Positions 16,101 through 24,938 of a DNA stretch of 38,963 nucleotides are shown piece after piece. A program made the translations under genes and the position numbers. Position 1 is the stretch's first letter, and each line of letters begins with the position of its first letter. Location: positions 1 to 38,963 of the forward strand of contig CAZLBV010000299.1 in NCBI GenBank assembly GCA_964557845.1, given 5' to 3'. The notes below the pieces were generated by a model. That model was not told the origin of the DNA and made no database searches. It was given only the letters and a program-made list of their open reading frames with translations. Origin of the DNA: CAZLBV01 sp964557845. GTDB lineage: Bacteria > Acidobacteriota > Aminicenantia > Aminicenantales > Aminicenantaceae.

Positions 16101-16556
16101 ATGATCAAAGGAGTTTACACCAAAGAGCTTCGTGTCATCCCGGATGAGCGGGGTCGTCTGATGGAAATATTGAGGAATGATGATGATATCTTTCAAAAAT
16201 TCGGGCAGGTTTATATGACAACCACCTATCCGGGTGTGGTAAAAGCCTGGCATATGCATAAAAATCAAACAGACAATGTTTGCTGTGTCCAGGGAATGAT
16301 CAAGCTGGTCTTGTATGATTCCCGGAAGGAATCGCCGACCTATAAAGAAATTAATCATTTTTACTTGGGTGTTCATAATCCCCTTCTTGTTCAGATCCCG
16401 TCAAATGTTTATCACGGTTGGATGTGTGTCAGTCAAGAAGAAGCTGTAGTTGTTAATGTTCCAACTGAAACATACGATTATAGCGATCCCGATGAACACC
16501 GTCTGGATCCCCATGAGAATGATATACCGTATGAATGGGATCGAAAGGATGGATGA
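16101..16556 (+). CDS. RmlC-like cupin (dTDP-4-dehydrorhamnose 3,5-epimerase family, short)
   Basis: A 151-residue cupin of the dTDP-sugar isomerase family. The KAWHMHKNQTDN segment holds the His pair and matches the short epimerase-like subgroup, and HNPLLVQIPSNVYHGW is the second cupin strand. It is about 30 residues shorter than classic RmlC and lacks an obvious C-terminal substrate-closing region. A 3,5-epimerase is likely, but another sugar isomerase is possible. AGGAG lies 7 nt before ATG 16101. It sits between rmlA and rmlB and overlaps rmlB by 8 nt, so it should act on the dTDP-4-keto-6-deoxyglucose that those enzymes produce. Confidence 0.8.
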   Translation: MIKGVYTKELRVIPDERGRLMEILRNDDDIFQKFGQVYMTTTYPGVVKAWHMHKNQTDNVCCVQGMIKLVLYDSRKESPTYKEINHFYLGVHNPLLVQIPSNVYHGWMCVSQEEAVVVNVPTETYDYSDPDEHRLDPHENDIPYEWDRKDG

Positions 16557-17583
16557 AGTACGTTCTTTAGAGGGAAAAACCCTGCTGGTTACAGGAGGAG
16601 CCGGTTTCATCGGCAGTAATTTTATCCATTTCATGTTGAGAAATCATCCTAACTGCCGCATTATTAATCTCGATAAACTGACTTATGCCGGAAATCTGGA
16701 TAATCTCATCGAGATAGAAGAAGACCCTCGCTACGATTTTTTTCAGGGTGATATTCAAGACCAAGAGATTGTAGGGGAATTATTTAATCAGGCCCAAGGA
16801 GTGGTGCATTTTGCAGCCGAAACTCATGTGGACCGCTCGATCATGGATGCCGGCCAGTTTGTATTAACCGATGTATTTGGAAGTTTTGTCCTGTTGGAAG
16901 CTTTGCGCCGATCAGATGTTGAATTTTTTATTCACATATCGACTGATGAAGTCTATGGAAGCAGAGCAGAGGGATATTTCAAAGAAGAAGACGCTCTCAA
17001 TCCGTCTTCCCCTTATTCAGCTAGTAAAGTCGGGGCTGACCGAATGGCCTATGCGTATACCGTGACTTATGGCCTTCCTATCATAATCGTAAGGCCAAGT
17101 AATAATTTTGGGCCTTATCAGTATCCGGAAAAATTTATTCCTTTGTTTATAACCAATGCATTGCAGAACAAAGAGCTGCCTTTGTATGGAGATGGAATGA
17201 ATGTGCGGGACTGGCTCTATGTGGATGATCACTGCCGAGCTTTAGAATTGATCATTAAAAGGGGCAAGGGAGGTGAGGTTTACAATATCGGAGCAAACCA
17301 TGAAAAGAGAAATATTGAAGTTGCAGAGAAGATTATTGAGTTATTAGGAAAGCCGAAAAATCTCATCAAAAAGGTCTCTGATCGCCTGGGGCATGACAGG
17401 CGTTATGCGGTAGATTGTAAAAAACTCCGTTCGTTAGGATGGAAACCCGAACAGGATTTCGAACAGTCTTTAGAGATGACCGTTCAATGGTACTGTGACC
17501 ACCCGGACTGGTGGAAAAAGATTATCACGAAGAGCAAGGATTTTAAGTCATTTTATGAGAAGCAGTATAAAGAAAGATCATAA
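16549..17583 (+). CDS. rmlB: dTDP-glucose 4,6-dehydratase
   Basis: Short-chain dehydrogenase/reductase enzyme of 344 residues converting dTDP-glucose to dTDP-4-keto-6-deoxyglucose. Signatures: NAD-binding TGGAGFIGSNF, the FAAETHVDRS segment, the catalytic ISTDEVYG (Thr-Asp-Glu), the YSASK pair (YxxxK), RPSNNFGPYQYPEKFIPLF and DWLYVDDH. ATG 16549 overlaps the upstream epimerase; ATG 16531 is a possible alternative, and neither has a strong ribosome site. With rmlA and the cupin it gives three of the four usual rhamnose genes. No RmlD reductase is in this window. Confidence 0.94.
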   Translation: MDEVRSLEGKTLLVTGGAGFIGSNFIHFMLRNHPNCRIINLDKLTYAGNLDNLIEIEEDPRYDFFQGDIQDQEIVGELFNQAQGVVHFAAETHVDRSIMDAGQFVLTDVFGSFVLLEALRRSDVEFFIHISTDEVYGSRAEGYFKEEDALNPSSPYSASKVGADRMAYAYTVTYGLPIIIVRPSNNFGPYQYPEKFIPLFITNALQNKELPLYGDGMNVRDWLYVDDHCRALELIIKRGKGGEVYNIGANHEKRNIEVAEKIIELLGKPKNLIKKVSDRLGHDRRYAVDCKKLRSLGWKPEQDFEQSLEMTVQWYCDHPDWWKKIITKSKDFKSFYEKQYKERS

Positions 17584-17678
17584 TACCTAACTGAGAATTC
17601 CTGATAAATTATATTATATAATACAAGTCCGCGGCTGTCGTTAAATAAGAAAAAGTGGCAGCGCATAAAGGAGGTCTA

Positions 17679-18635
17679 ATGCGAGTATTGATAACGGGAA
17701 TGACCGGGTTTGCCGGGAGCCATTTGGCCGATTATATCCTAACAAATCAAGAGCATGTAGAATTATATGGGCTGGTTCGATGGCGCAGCAGAATGGAAAA
17801 CATCTTGCACCTGCAGAACAAAGTCAAGCTGGTAGAAGGAGACTTGAAAGACTTTGTTTCTCTCAGAAAATGTCTCGAAGATGTTCGGCCGGAGCGGATA
17901 TTTCATTTGGCGGCACAGAGTTTTGTGCCTACGTCCTGGAAATGTCCGGCCGAGACATTTGCCATTAACTCCATTGGTCAGATCAATCTATTCGAAGCGG
18001 TCCTGTGTCTGGGGATAGATGCCAGGATCCAGATCGCTGGTTCCAGTGAGGAATATGGCTTTGTCCGGCCGGAAGAAGTTCCTATGAAAGAAACCAATGT
18101 CCTTAGACCTTTAAGCCCGTATGCGGTCAGCAAGGTCGCTCAAGACCTCCTTGGTTTTCAATATTTTAAAAGTTACGGTTTGAAGACTGTTCGGACTCGG
18201 GGATTCAATCATACCGGACCACGGAGGGGAGAGGTGTTTATTTGTTCCAATTTTGCCAAGCAGATAGCTGCTATCGAACAAGGCAAGCAGGATCCTGTAA
18301 TTTATGTGGGGAATCTCGAAGCGAAAAGAGATTTTACGGATGTAAGAGATATTGTCCGGGCTTATTGGCTGAGTCTGGAAAAATGTGAATTCGGAGAAGT
18401 CTACAATATTGGATCAGGAACAGCCTATACTATTAGGGAGATTCTGGATAAACTTCTATCCTTGACTTCTGTTCAGGTTGAGATCAAGGTTGATCCCTCA
18501 AGGCTTCGGCCTTCAGATGTCCAGATTCTACTATCCGACAGTTCGAAATTTAGAAAAGCAACAGGTTGGAAACCTGAAATTCCATTTGAGAGGTCTTTAA
18601 GTGACCTTCTGGAATACTGGCGGCAGCGGGTCTAA
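17679..18635 (+). CDS. GDP-mannose 4,6-dehydratase-like SDR
   Basis: An extended SDR of 318 residues starting at ATG 17679, which has GGAGG 5-9 nt upstream. The NAD(P) loop is ITGMTGFAGSH, the substrate region is AAQSFVPTSW, and the active site is GSSEEYG with YAVSK. NHTGPRRGE resembles the GMD nucleotide-binding stretch. The Glu in SSEEYG corresponds to the general base needed for 4,6-dehydration (TSE in GMD, TDE in RmlB). I therefore assign the dehydratase role to this gene and the reductase role to the next. The two genes are 4 nt apart and similar to each other, which suggests an old duplication. Substrate is inferred from family resemblance. Confidence 0.75.
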   Translation: MRVLITGMTGFAGSHLADYILTNQEHVELYGLVRWRSRMENILHLQNKVKLVEGDLKDFVSLRKCLEDVRPERIFHLAAQSFVPTSWKCPAETFAINSIGQINLFEAVLCLGIDARIQIAGSSEEYGFVRPEEVPMKETNVLRPLSPYAVSKVAQDLLGFQYFKSYGLKTVRTRGFNHTGPRRGEVFICSNFAKQIAAIEQGKQDPVIYVGNLEAKRDFTDVRDIVRAYWLSLEKCEFGEVYNIGSGTAYTIREILDKLLSLTSVQVEIKVDPSRLRPSDVQILLSDSSKFRKATGWKPEIPFERSLSDLLEYWRQRV

Positions 18636-18639
18636 CGGG

Positions 18640-19584
18640 ATGAATGTATTTATAACCGGAGCAACCGGTTTTGTGGGGGGGTATCTGGTTAGATATTTGA
18701 TCTCTCTTGGCTGTCATGTTTTCGGAACAACTTATCCCCAAAAACCCGAGGAATGTGATATTACCGAGGGAGCCTGTATTGAGCATCTGGATTTAAAGAG
18801 GGAAAAGGATGTAGATAATTGTATTCGGGAGGCCAAGCCGGACTGGATATTTCATCTGGCGGCAGTGTCCAATGTCGGACATTCATGGGAAAACCGCAGA
18901 GAGACTCTCGAGACCAATATTATGGGAACATTCAATTTGATGGAAGCAGTTCGGCGGAACTCTCCTTCTTCGAGAATTCTTTTTGTTTCTTCATCAGATG
19001 TTTATGGAAATATCCCTGAGCGGAATAAACCGCTCAGCGAAAAAGATTCCGTAAAGATCATGAGTCCTTATGCCTTCACAAAATTAAGCGGCGAATTGAT
19101 GATGGATTTTTATGGACAGATAGAAGGATTGGATGTTGTCATAGCACGCCCATTTCCTCATACCGGGCCCGGCCAGAGCACTGATTTTGTTTGTTCTGAT
19201 TGGGCTCATCAGGTGGCTTGCATCGAAAAGAAGGAGTCTGAACCTGTAATTCGAGTAGGAAATATCAATATTTCAAGAGATTTCAGTGATGTCTGGGATG
19301 TAGTTAAGGCTTATAAATTGTTAATGGAGCGTGGAAAGAAAAACCAAATATATAATATTTCTTCCGGAAGAGCCATTTCCTTGGAGGAGATACTGGGTTT
19401 TCTTTTGTCTTTTTCCCCTGTTCCCATTCAGATAGAAAAGGATAAGAGCAGGTTTAGAAAAGCGGATATACCCGTGCTCTGGGGAGATAACAGCAAGATT
19501 TTAAAAGAGACTTCCTGGAAACCAGAGATTCCTCTGAAAAAGACCTTAAAAGACCTGTTGGATTACTGGCGTAGTCAGCTTTGA
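18640..19584 (+). CDS. GDP-6-deoxy-D-lyxo-4-hexulose reductase-like SDR (RMD type)
   Basis: A 314-residue SDR with ITGATGFVGGY, SSSDVYG, YAFTK, the RMD-type RPFPHTGPGQ stretch and DVWDVVKAY. The active-site triplet has Ser-Asp without the adjacent Glu of dehydratases, which fits a keto reductase. Together with the preceding gene it would turn GDP-mannose into GDP-D-rhamnose, though other deoxysugars are possible. The start at ATG 18640, 4 nt after the previous stop, leaves only a weak ribosome site, so coupled translation is likely. It ends 11 nt from the convergent purF stop, leaving no room for a terminator. Confidence 0.75.
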   Translation: MNVFITGATGFVGGYLVRYLISLGCHVFGTTYPQKPEECDITEGACIEHLDLKREKDVDNCIREAKPDWIFHLAAVSNVGHSWENRRETLETNIMGTFNLMEAVRRNSPSSRILFVSSSDVYGNIPERNKPLSEKDSVKIMSPYAFTKLSGELMMDFYGQIEGLDVVIARPFPHTGPGQSTDFVCSDWAHQVACIEKKESEPVIRVGNINISRDFSDVWDVVKAYKLLMERGKKNQIYNISSGRAISLEEILGFLLSFSPVPIQIEKDKSRFRKADIPVLWGDNSKILKETSWKPEIPLKKTLKDLLDYWRSQL

Positions 19585-19595
19585 CTAAATGAATC

Positions 19596-21065
19596 TTATA
19601 AATTCAGTTTTAATTGCTCTTCCCGGTCACGCTCTCTGGTTTTCTCGATTTCCTGTAATACTTCTTCAGTCACATCTCCGGTTGGATATATTCCACTGAA
19701 GCAGGCACTGCAGAATTGATTCAGATTTTTATTACCCAGGTTGACTGCTTTTTCCAGTGATTCCAGGGATTGATAGATCACTTTGTCGGCACCGATCTTC
19801 TCGGCTACTTGTTCCGGAGTGGAATCTCTGGCTATGAATTCAGTTTTGGTCTGCATGTCGACGCCGTAGACGCAGGGATACAACAGAGGTGGAGAGTAGG
19901 AAGCAAAATAGACTTTTTTGGCACCGCAGTCCCTCACCATTTTAATAATAGCTCGGGATGTATTCCCCCTAACAATGCTGTCATCAACCAGCAGCACATT
20001 CTTATCTTTTAGTTCCGATGCGATGGGATTGAGTTTTTGCTTGACCGATTCTTTCCGTGAAGAGTCGCTGGGCATGATAAAAGTTCGGCCGATATATCTG
20101 TTTTTTACCAATGCTTCTCTATATTTCAGTTTGAGTTTGCGTGCGATCTCGATAGCCGCATCTCGGGCAGAGTCTGGAACCGGCACGACAACATCTATTT
20201 TCAAATTGAGTTTTTTTATATCCTCTGCCAGAAATTTTCCAAGATTAATGCGGCATTTATATACATTTGCGTTATCAATGAAGGAATCGGGCCGGGCAAA
20301 ATAAACCCACTCGAAAAGGCATGGACAATGAGGTTTATGGGCAAGCTTCTTAATGTGTATATCACGGTTTTTGTCGATATATACTACCTGGCCTTCCTCG
20401 ACATCTTTGATGTCGGAAAAATTCATAATGTTAAGGCTGACGCTTTCTGAAGCAAAGGCGTAGGCAGGTTTGGTTATATCCTTTCTCCGGCCGTAAACCA
20501 AGGGCTTTATTCCATAGGGGTCCCTGAAGGCAACCATCCCTTGTTCGACAATGTAAGCCACTACCGAATAGCTTCCCTTAACAGTATTGAACACTGCTTC
20601 TACGGCAGAAAATATATCCTCCGGACTGAGATCTGTTTTGTTGGATTTTCCCAGTTCTTGAGCAAAGATATTCAAGATAACTTCAACGTCATTCTCTGAA
20701 TTTAAAAGTCTGTGGTGTTCAGTAAAGAGATATTCCCGTAATTGAGAATAATTTATAACATTCCCATTATGTGCCATGACTATGCCATAAGGAGAATTGA
20801 CAAAAAAAGGCTGGGCATCTTCTCCTCTCCCTCCTCCGATAGTAGGGTAACGGGTGTGTCCGATGCCCACATTTCCGGTTAACCGTTTGACATGCTCCTC
20901 AGTGAAGATGTCTCTTATCAAACCGTTGCCCTTTTTTATATGAAGGCGGCCGTCATATGTGATCACTCCAGCTGAATCCTGGCCGCGATGCTGGATGGCA
21001 AGAAGCCCTTGGTACAGATCTTTGAACACTTCTTTATTGCTGTAAATACCGATCACTCCGCACAT
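19596..21065 (-). CDS. purF: Amidophosphoribosyltransferase
   Basis: First committed step of purine synthesis: PRPP plus glutamine gives phosphoribosylamine. The N-terminal Ntn glutaminase begins M-Cys2-GVIGIY, so Cys2 becomes the nucleophile without a propeptide. Further motifs are GIGHTRYPT and MAHNGNVINY. The C-terminal phosphoribosyltransferase domain has the PRPP loop VLLVDDSIVRGNTS (about 355-368). Cysteines in PHCPCLFEWVYFARPDS and FCSACFSG match the Fe-S-cluster (Bacillus) type. It has 489 residues. GGGAG lies about 14 nt before the ATG, rather far. A promoter is visible upstream. No other pur genes are nearby. Confidence 0.96.
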   Translation of the reverse strand: MCGVIGIYSNKEVFKDLYQGLLAIQHRGQDSAGVITYDGRLHIKKGNGLIRDIFTEEHVKRLTGNVGIGHTRYPTIGGGRGEDAQPFFVNSPYGIVMAHNGNVINYSQLREYLFTEHHRLLNSENDVEVILNIFAQELGKSNKTDLSPEDIFSAVEAVFNTVKGSYSVVAYIVEQGMVAFRDPYGIKPLVYGRRKDITKPAYAFASESVSLNIMNFSDIKDVEEGQVVYIDKNRDIHIKKLAHKPHCPCLFEWVYFARPDSFIDNANVYKCRINLGKFLAEDIKKLNLKIDVVVPVPDSARDAAIEIARKLKLKYREALVKNRYIGRTFIMPSDSSRKESVKQKLNPIASELKDKNVLLVDDSIVRGNTSRAIIKMVRDCGAKKVYFASYSPPLLYPCVYGVDMQTKTEFIARDSTPEQVAEKIGADKVIYQSLESLEKAVNLGNKNLNQFCSACFSGIYPTGDVTEEVLQEIEKTRERDREEQLKLNL

Positions 21066-21104
21066 TTTGATGTATTTATCTCCCGCATCAGTCTATCAGC
21101 TTAT

Positions 21105-21133
21105 ATTATACCCTTTTGATGTGGCCTTTGAAA
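21105..21133 (-). promoter_or_regulatory. Promoter of purF
   Basis: On the minus strand TTTCAA (21133-21128), 17-nt spacer, TATAAT (21110-21105). Transcription would begin near 21098, about 32 nt before the purF ATG. It lies in the 84-nt gap after the heptose-kinase stop codon. Confidence 0.55.
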
Positions 21134-21149
21134 TATTAAAATCCCCGGC

Positions 21150-22124
21150 TTATCTCTTATTTGTTAATGCCTGCAGGAGTTCCTGTGACGAAAGAGCAGC
21201 GGTTCCGATTTTACCGACCACTACCCCTGCAGCAGCATTGGCGATCAGGGCTGATTCCATGATACTAGCTCCGGAGAGCAGGGAGACAACGGCAGTGGCT
21301 ATGACAGTATCCCCAGCTCCTGTGACGTCGAATACTTCTTTTGCCTGGGTGGGGATATGGAAAGATCGTTTTCCTTTCTCAAATACGGTCATCCCATGCT
21401 CGCCCCGCTTAAGAATAAGATAGCTTGTAGAGATCTTGTTAAGAATCTCTTGGCCTGCCCTTTCCACTTGCTCATCGGTCAAACAGGAATGATTCACAAA
21501 TTTTTCTGCTTCAAAATGATTGGGAGCTATTAAGGTAACCGGTGAAAATAACTTGAAATTTTCAACCTTGGGATCAACAAATACAGGAAGATCATTTTTT
21601 TGAGAGAAACTCAGGATTTCTTTGACCAGGGTTTTCGTCAAAGTGCCTTTATTGTAATCAGAAAGGAGGATACCTTCATATTTTTCATTTTTTATAATTT
21701 CCAGAATTTTTTTCTGGGTATTTGATGAGATCGGAGTATTCTTTTCGCGGTCAACTCTAACGACTTGCTGCTGGTGAGCGATGATCCGGGTTTTAACAAT
21801 CGTGGGCCTTATGGGATCGATGATGATGCCGTGTCCGTCGAGAACGATTTTTTTTATCCATTCGCCGTCCGGATCATTTCCTACAGTTCCGACTAATAAT
21901 GGCCGAGCGCCAAGTTCTTGTAGATTGAAACAAACATTTCCGGCTCCTCCCAAACAGGAGGTATCCTGATTCACTTCGACTACAGGGACAGGGGCTTCAG
22001 GAGAGATCCGGGCGACATGTCCCCATAGGTATTTATCGAGCATAATATCTCCTAAAACCAGTATCCTTCTGTCTCTGAACTTTTGAATTATGGCGCTCAA
22101 TCGTTTTCTGTCGAAGGTTATCAT
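21150..22124 (-). CDS. hldE: D-glycero-beta-D-manno-heptose-7-phosphate kinase (RfaE domain I)
   Basis: A PfkB/ribokinase-fold sugar kinase of 324 residues. It matches the kinase half of HldE: GDIMLDKYLWGHVARISPEAPVPVV near the N-terminus, then GGAGNVCFNLQELGA. The C-terminal anion-hole and catalytic-Asp motif is DVTGAGDTV (about 262-270). It phosphorylates heptose 7-phosphate at C1 on the way to ADP-heptose for the LPS core. The nucleotidyltransferase domain (domain II) found in bifunctional HldE is absent, so a separate hldC/rfaE2 is expected elsewhere. AAGGTG precedes ATG 22124. It is 6 nt downstream of the PHP gene and in line with the O-antigen ligase and GT9, an LPS cluster. Confidence 0.9.
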   Translation of the reverse strand: MITFDRKRLSAIIQKFRDRRILVLGDIMLDKYLWGHVARISPEAPVPVVEVNQDTSCLGGAGNVCFNLQELGARPLLVGTVGNDPDGEWIKKIVLDGHGIIIDPIRPTIVKTRIIAHQQQVVRVDREKNTPISSNTQKKILEIIKNEKYEGILLSDYNKGTLTKTLVKEILSFSQKNDLPVFVDPKVENFKLFSPVTLIAPNHFEAEKFVNHSCLTDEQVERAGQEILNKISTSYLILKRGEHGMTVFEKGKRSFHIPTQAKEVFDVTGAGDTVIATAVVSLLSGASIMESALIANAAAGVVVGKIGTAALSSQELLQALTNKR

Positions 22125-22130
22125 GCAGAT

Positions 22131-23267
22131 TCACCTTAAAAAAATTGGATTAGATATGATCCAAGGAGTAGCCTTGTTTAAAGGAGTTTTTTCTTTAAGA
22201 AAAACTTGAACACGGTAAGTCCCAGGTTCCTCAGCTTTGAATACGATATCTTTTTCTTGGCTGTTTAATAGATTTGATCCATCCCGGAGCAATTGTGTTT
22301 CCACAGCAAAGGGATACGGAGTTTTTATGTGGAATTCTACCGGTATTGCCGGATTGAGTGTCGTTCCCATTGGAAGTTCTTTGTTTTGGGCCTTTGCATA
22401 AAATTGGAATCCTCTGGCATCGGCAGCCGCATCGATCGCGTTGTAGAAACGGCCGTTTTGAAGAGAGATATGGATTTGTTTTCTAGCGGATTCAAAATTT
22501 TTAGGCAAAGGATTGTCCAGGTTTAGATGAATACGCAAGGTTAGAAAAGCAGGGCGGTATAGAAGGTGAGCATCTGTAGCAAAATAGGCGAAAGTAGAAT
22601 TCTTCCTGCAGAGTTCATCCCATTTCCTTAAATTCTTTGTGGGGTTTTCCATCATTCTCAGAACCACAACTTCAGGTTTTAAGGGCAGCAGAGGAAGAAA
22701 AGGAAGGGACCGGATGATCCCCTTCCTGAGCATGGTGTTGCCGTTGATGATCTCGATCCCACTGTAGCCAACATCTTTTCCCCAGGACCATTTAACCTTG
22801 GAATAAGGATGGCAGATTATAGAGATTCCGCCCTGAGCCCGGATCTGATAAACCGCTTCCTCTGCGTTTTGAGAAAAGGGCTGGGAAGGCGGGTCAAAAC
22901 CTAGGGCGGCCATGTGCCCTCGGTTCACAGATAGTTCTGATCCAGCAAGAACCAAGATGCCGAATTTTTCTCCCTGGAATTCAAGGGATTCGTAATTGGG
23001 ATTGCCGTGATCTGTGAATATCAAAAAATCAAGGCCCTGAGCCGCAGCTATACGGGCGATGTCAGCGGCATTTTTTCGCCCATCGGAGAAGGTAGAGTGT
23101 ATATGGTACACCCCTACAGCTTCCTTATTTGACTGCAGAATTTCTGGAGATCGATAGGTCTTGGTAGTAATAATCTGCAAACCCAGCCAACCGATATAGA
23201 TGACCAGCAATAAAAGAAAGAAAAAAAGGATCCTTTTCTTTTTGGACTTAAATGGGAGTTTCAGCAT
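22131..23267 (-). CDS. Membrane-anchored PHP-domain phosphoesterase
   Basis: A 378-residue protein with a basic N-terminus, one transmembrane helix (about 16-34) and then a PHP metal-dependent phosphoesterase domain. The metal-binding motifs are in order: YHIHSTFSDGR, FTDHG, an ELSVNRGH region, ICHPYSK and FATDAHLL. A C-terminal beta-rich domain (about 280-378) follows. The single N-terminal helix suggests the catalytic domain faces the periplasm, which is inference. I start at ATG 23267, which has GAGGG 5 nt upstream; ATG 23279 lacks one. It overlaps the O-antigen ligase end by 20 nt. The substrate is unknown; a phosphorylated glycan or lipid is a guess from context. Confidence 0.8.
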   Translation of the reverse strand: MLKLPFKSKKKRILFFFLLLLVIYIGWLGLQIITTKTYRSPEILQSNKEAVGVYHIHSTFSDGRKNAADIARIAAAQGLDFLIFTDHGNPNYESLEFQGEKFGILVLAGSELSVNRGHMAALGFDPPSQPFSQNAEEAVYQIRAQGGISIICHPYSKVKWSWGKDVGYSGIEIINGNTMLRKGIIRSLPFLPLLPLKPEVVVLRMMENPTKNLRKWDELCRKNSTFAYFATDAHLLYRPAFLTLRIHLNLDNPLPKNFESARKQIHISLQNGRFYNAIDAAADARGFQFYAKAQNKELPMGTTLNPAIPVEFHIKTPYPFAVETQLLRDGSNLLNSQEKDIVFKAEEPGTYRVQVFLKEKTPLNKATPWIISNPIFLR

Positions 23268-24480
23268 TTTTTCCCTCATTGATTTTTTTTTGAGTAAATG
23301 GGATGGTGATGATAAAGAGAAGCAGCATTAGAATTTCCGAATCTCCAAAATTGAATTCAAAGAAACCCGCTGCCATGATGGCCAGGAAGGCTGCTAAAGC
23401 TCCGACAGATAAAGGCCGAAAAGCTGGATCTTTATTTTGTGTAAGCTTGATCAAAGAGATCAAAGTCCAAATGACAAATGTCAGCCATGCTAAAAAGGAA
23501 ATAATCCCTCTTTCAGCAGCGATCTGGAGGCAATTATTATGGAGATGAACATTCCTCTTGGCTGATTCAGAAAGGCCGTATTTTGGATTCTGAAAAACCA
23601 TATCAACGGTATCCGGCCCTGTTCCAAAAATTGGATAGTCTTTTATGATCTTAATACCTGCTTGAATATATTCAAGTCTTTCCATGTTTGAATAGCTGCG
23701 GAGTTTAAAAATGGTGAGGGCCCGGTTCTTTATATGCTTGGGGCTGACCATGAAGAAAAGGCCGGCGATAACAGGCACTAAGATGAGAGTTTTTGGTTTG
23801 TACAAGAGCAGGATCACACAGCCGGCTACTAGAATTCCGATCCAGGCACAACGTGTCATCGTTAAAATAAGGGCAACAGCTGCGAAAAGAAACATTCCAC
23901 CCCAGGCGTAGCGTGTTTTATTCCTGGTAAAGAGAAATATACTTAAGGCTAGGGAACTGAATAAGAGCAAAAGTCCTGCTTGTGTCATATAATGCCCCAT
24001 AAATCCCGCAATTCTTTCACCTGGAGTGGATTTGACAAAAAAATAGAAGAAAGAATATAAAATACTAACGGATGTAGAAATAAAAAGAGCCCATACTGCC
24101 ATTTTAATGTCCTGGTTACGGATGAATCCGGTATATACGATCGGGATCAATAAAAAAATCAGCAGTTCGCGGCTGTCATGAAAACTGATTTCAGGATTGA
24201 CTGAGGTTGCAGATGCAATTAGTGACAATGCTGCGTAGATCGCTAAAGGCCAGAAATAACCGGGTACTTCGAAATGTATCTTCCGGATTGCAAGATAAAC
24301 GATCCAGAGTATTAAGCTAAGGAATAAAAAGATCTGGGCTATACTTATCGAATGGAAAGAAAAAAGTAAAAATAAAGCAAAAAATACAGGAATAAATGAG
24401 GATAGCCCCAATTTAACCTTAAGAATATTACCGATATAATTTTTTACATTTATTATCTTAAATGAATCTTTTTTCTTCAT
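23248..24480 (-). CDS. O-antigen ligase / Wzy-type polymerase family protein
   Basis: A 410-residue polytopic membrane protein with roughly 11 hydrophobic helices. The large periplasmic loop carries GTGPDTVDMVFQNPKYGL...VHLHNNCLQIAAERGI, the H-N-x-x-L signature of the Wzy_C superfamily that includes WaaL ligases. Such proteins either attach polysaccharide to lipid A-core or polymerise repeat units; the sequence alone does not decide which. The company of heptose kinase and GT9 genes favours an LPS role. It starts at ATG 24480, is preceded by repeat locus 2, and overlaps the PHP phosphoesterase gene. Confidence 0.85.
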   Translation of the reverse strand: MKKKDSFKIINVKNYIGNILKVKLGLSSFIPVFFALFLLFSFHSISIAQIFLFLSLILWIVYLAIRKIHFEVPGYFWPLAIYAALSLIASATSVNPEISFHDSRELLIFLLIPIVYTGFIRNQDIKMAVWALFISTSVSILYSFFYFFVKSTPGERIAGFMGHYMTQAGLLLLFSSLALSIFLFTRNKTRYAWGGMFLFAAVALILTMTRCAWIGILVAGCVILLLYKPKTLILVPVIAGLFFMVSPKHIKNRALTIFKLRSYSNMERLEYIQAGIKIIKDYPIFGTGPDTVDMVFQNPKYGLSESAKRNVHLHNNCLQIAAERGIISFLAWLTFVIWTLISLIKLTQNKDPAFRPLSVGALAAFLAIMAAGFFEFNFGDSEILMLLLFIITIPFTQKKINEGKNAETPI

Positions 24481-24582
24481 AGCAAGAATCCGAGGGCTCG
24501 TCGTCAGGCGATGAAGGACTACTTACTCTATCTGATAGTGAAAGAGGAATGATATAACATAACCATAAAAACTTCAACATTT
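24481..24582. other. Spacer between repeat locus 2 and the O-antigen ligase start
   Basis: A gap of 102 nt with no gene, no clear promoter and no terminator that I can recognise. The minus-strand transcript leaving GT9 would run through repeat locus 2 and this spacer before reaching the ligase start. Confidence 0.4.
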
Positions 24583-24826
24583 CTGGATTATTTGTAAAGA
24601 ATGCTGATAATCAAACTTAGACAATTAAAGATTGTTTAATTATAATTTTGAATTGATGTTTTATTTCTCCACAATTCTCATTTCTTCAATAATCAGCATT
24701 CTTTACCCTTCGGGCGGACCAATCTCAGCACATTTACTTCGGCTCGGCAGGTTCAAGGTAGTTGACTACATTTTCACCTGCCAGCGCCTCGCAAATGCAC
24801 TAACCTTGGCCCGCAAATAATCCAGG
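24583..24826 (-). repeat. Three-way-junction repeat, unit 2
   Basis: P1: CTGGATTATTTG (24583-24594) pairs perfectly with CAAATAATCCAG (24814-24825). P2: 24594-24608 pairs perfectly with 24692-24706 and encloses an AT-rich loop with ATTGAT at 24652-24657. P3: hairpin 24714-24814 with outer arms GCGGACCAA and TTGGCCCGC, middle CATTT/AAATG, GGCAGGT/ACCTGCC and tip GTAGT/ACTAC. The same length as unit 1 (244 nt), but P3 arms differ in a paired manner. Bases 24741-24826 are identical to 5656-5741. Confidence 0.8.
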
Positions 24827-24841
24827 CAGCATCGTTATTCC

Positions 24842-24938
24842 GACCCGATCTCGGCCCAAATACTTCATGGCACTGAGTTCGCAGTATTACATATACGGCT
24901 TCACTCAATGCCACTTGTATTTGAACCAACCTCGGGCC
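24842..24938 (-). repeat. Extra P3 hairpin (copy D) abutting the GT9 stop codon
   Basis: Outer arms GACCCGA (24842-24848) and TCGGGCC (24932-24938) pair with one G.U on the minus strand. CAAATAC pairs with GTATTTG, TGGCA-x-TGAGT with ACTCA-x-TGCCA, and the tip is GTAT/ATAC. The last base of the stem is the third position of the GT9 stop codon (minus-strand TAG, 24940-24938). The usual CAAATAATCCAGG tail is missing, replaced by the gene end. Confidence 0.75.

Noticed and set aside
16450..16548. Longer rmlB reading frame starting at 16450
   Set aside because: The added residues overlap the cupin gene in another frame and lie outside the SDR fold, which begins just after ATG 16549.
19585..19595. 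Bidirectional terminator between the RMD-like gene and purF
   Set aside because: Only 11 nt separate the convergent stop codons and no hairpin is visible there.
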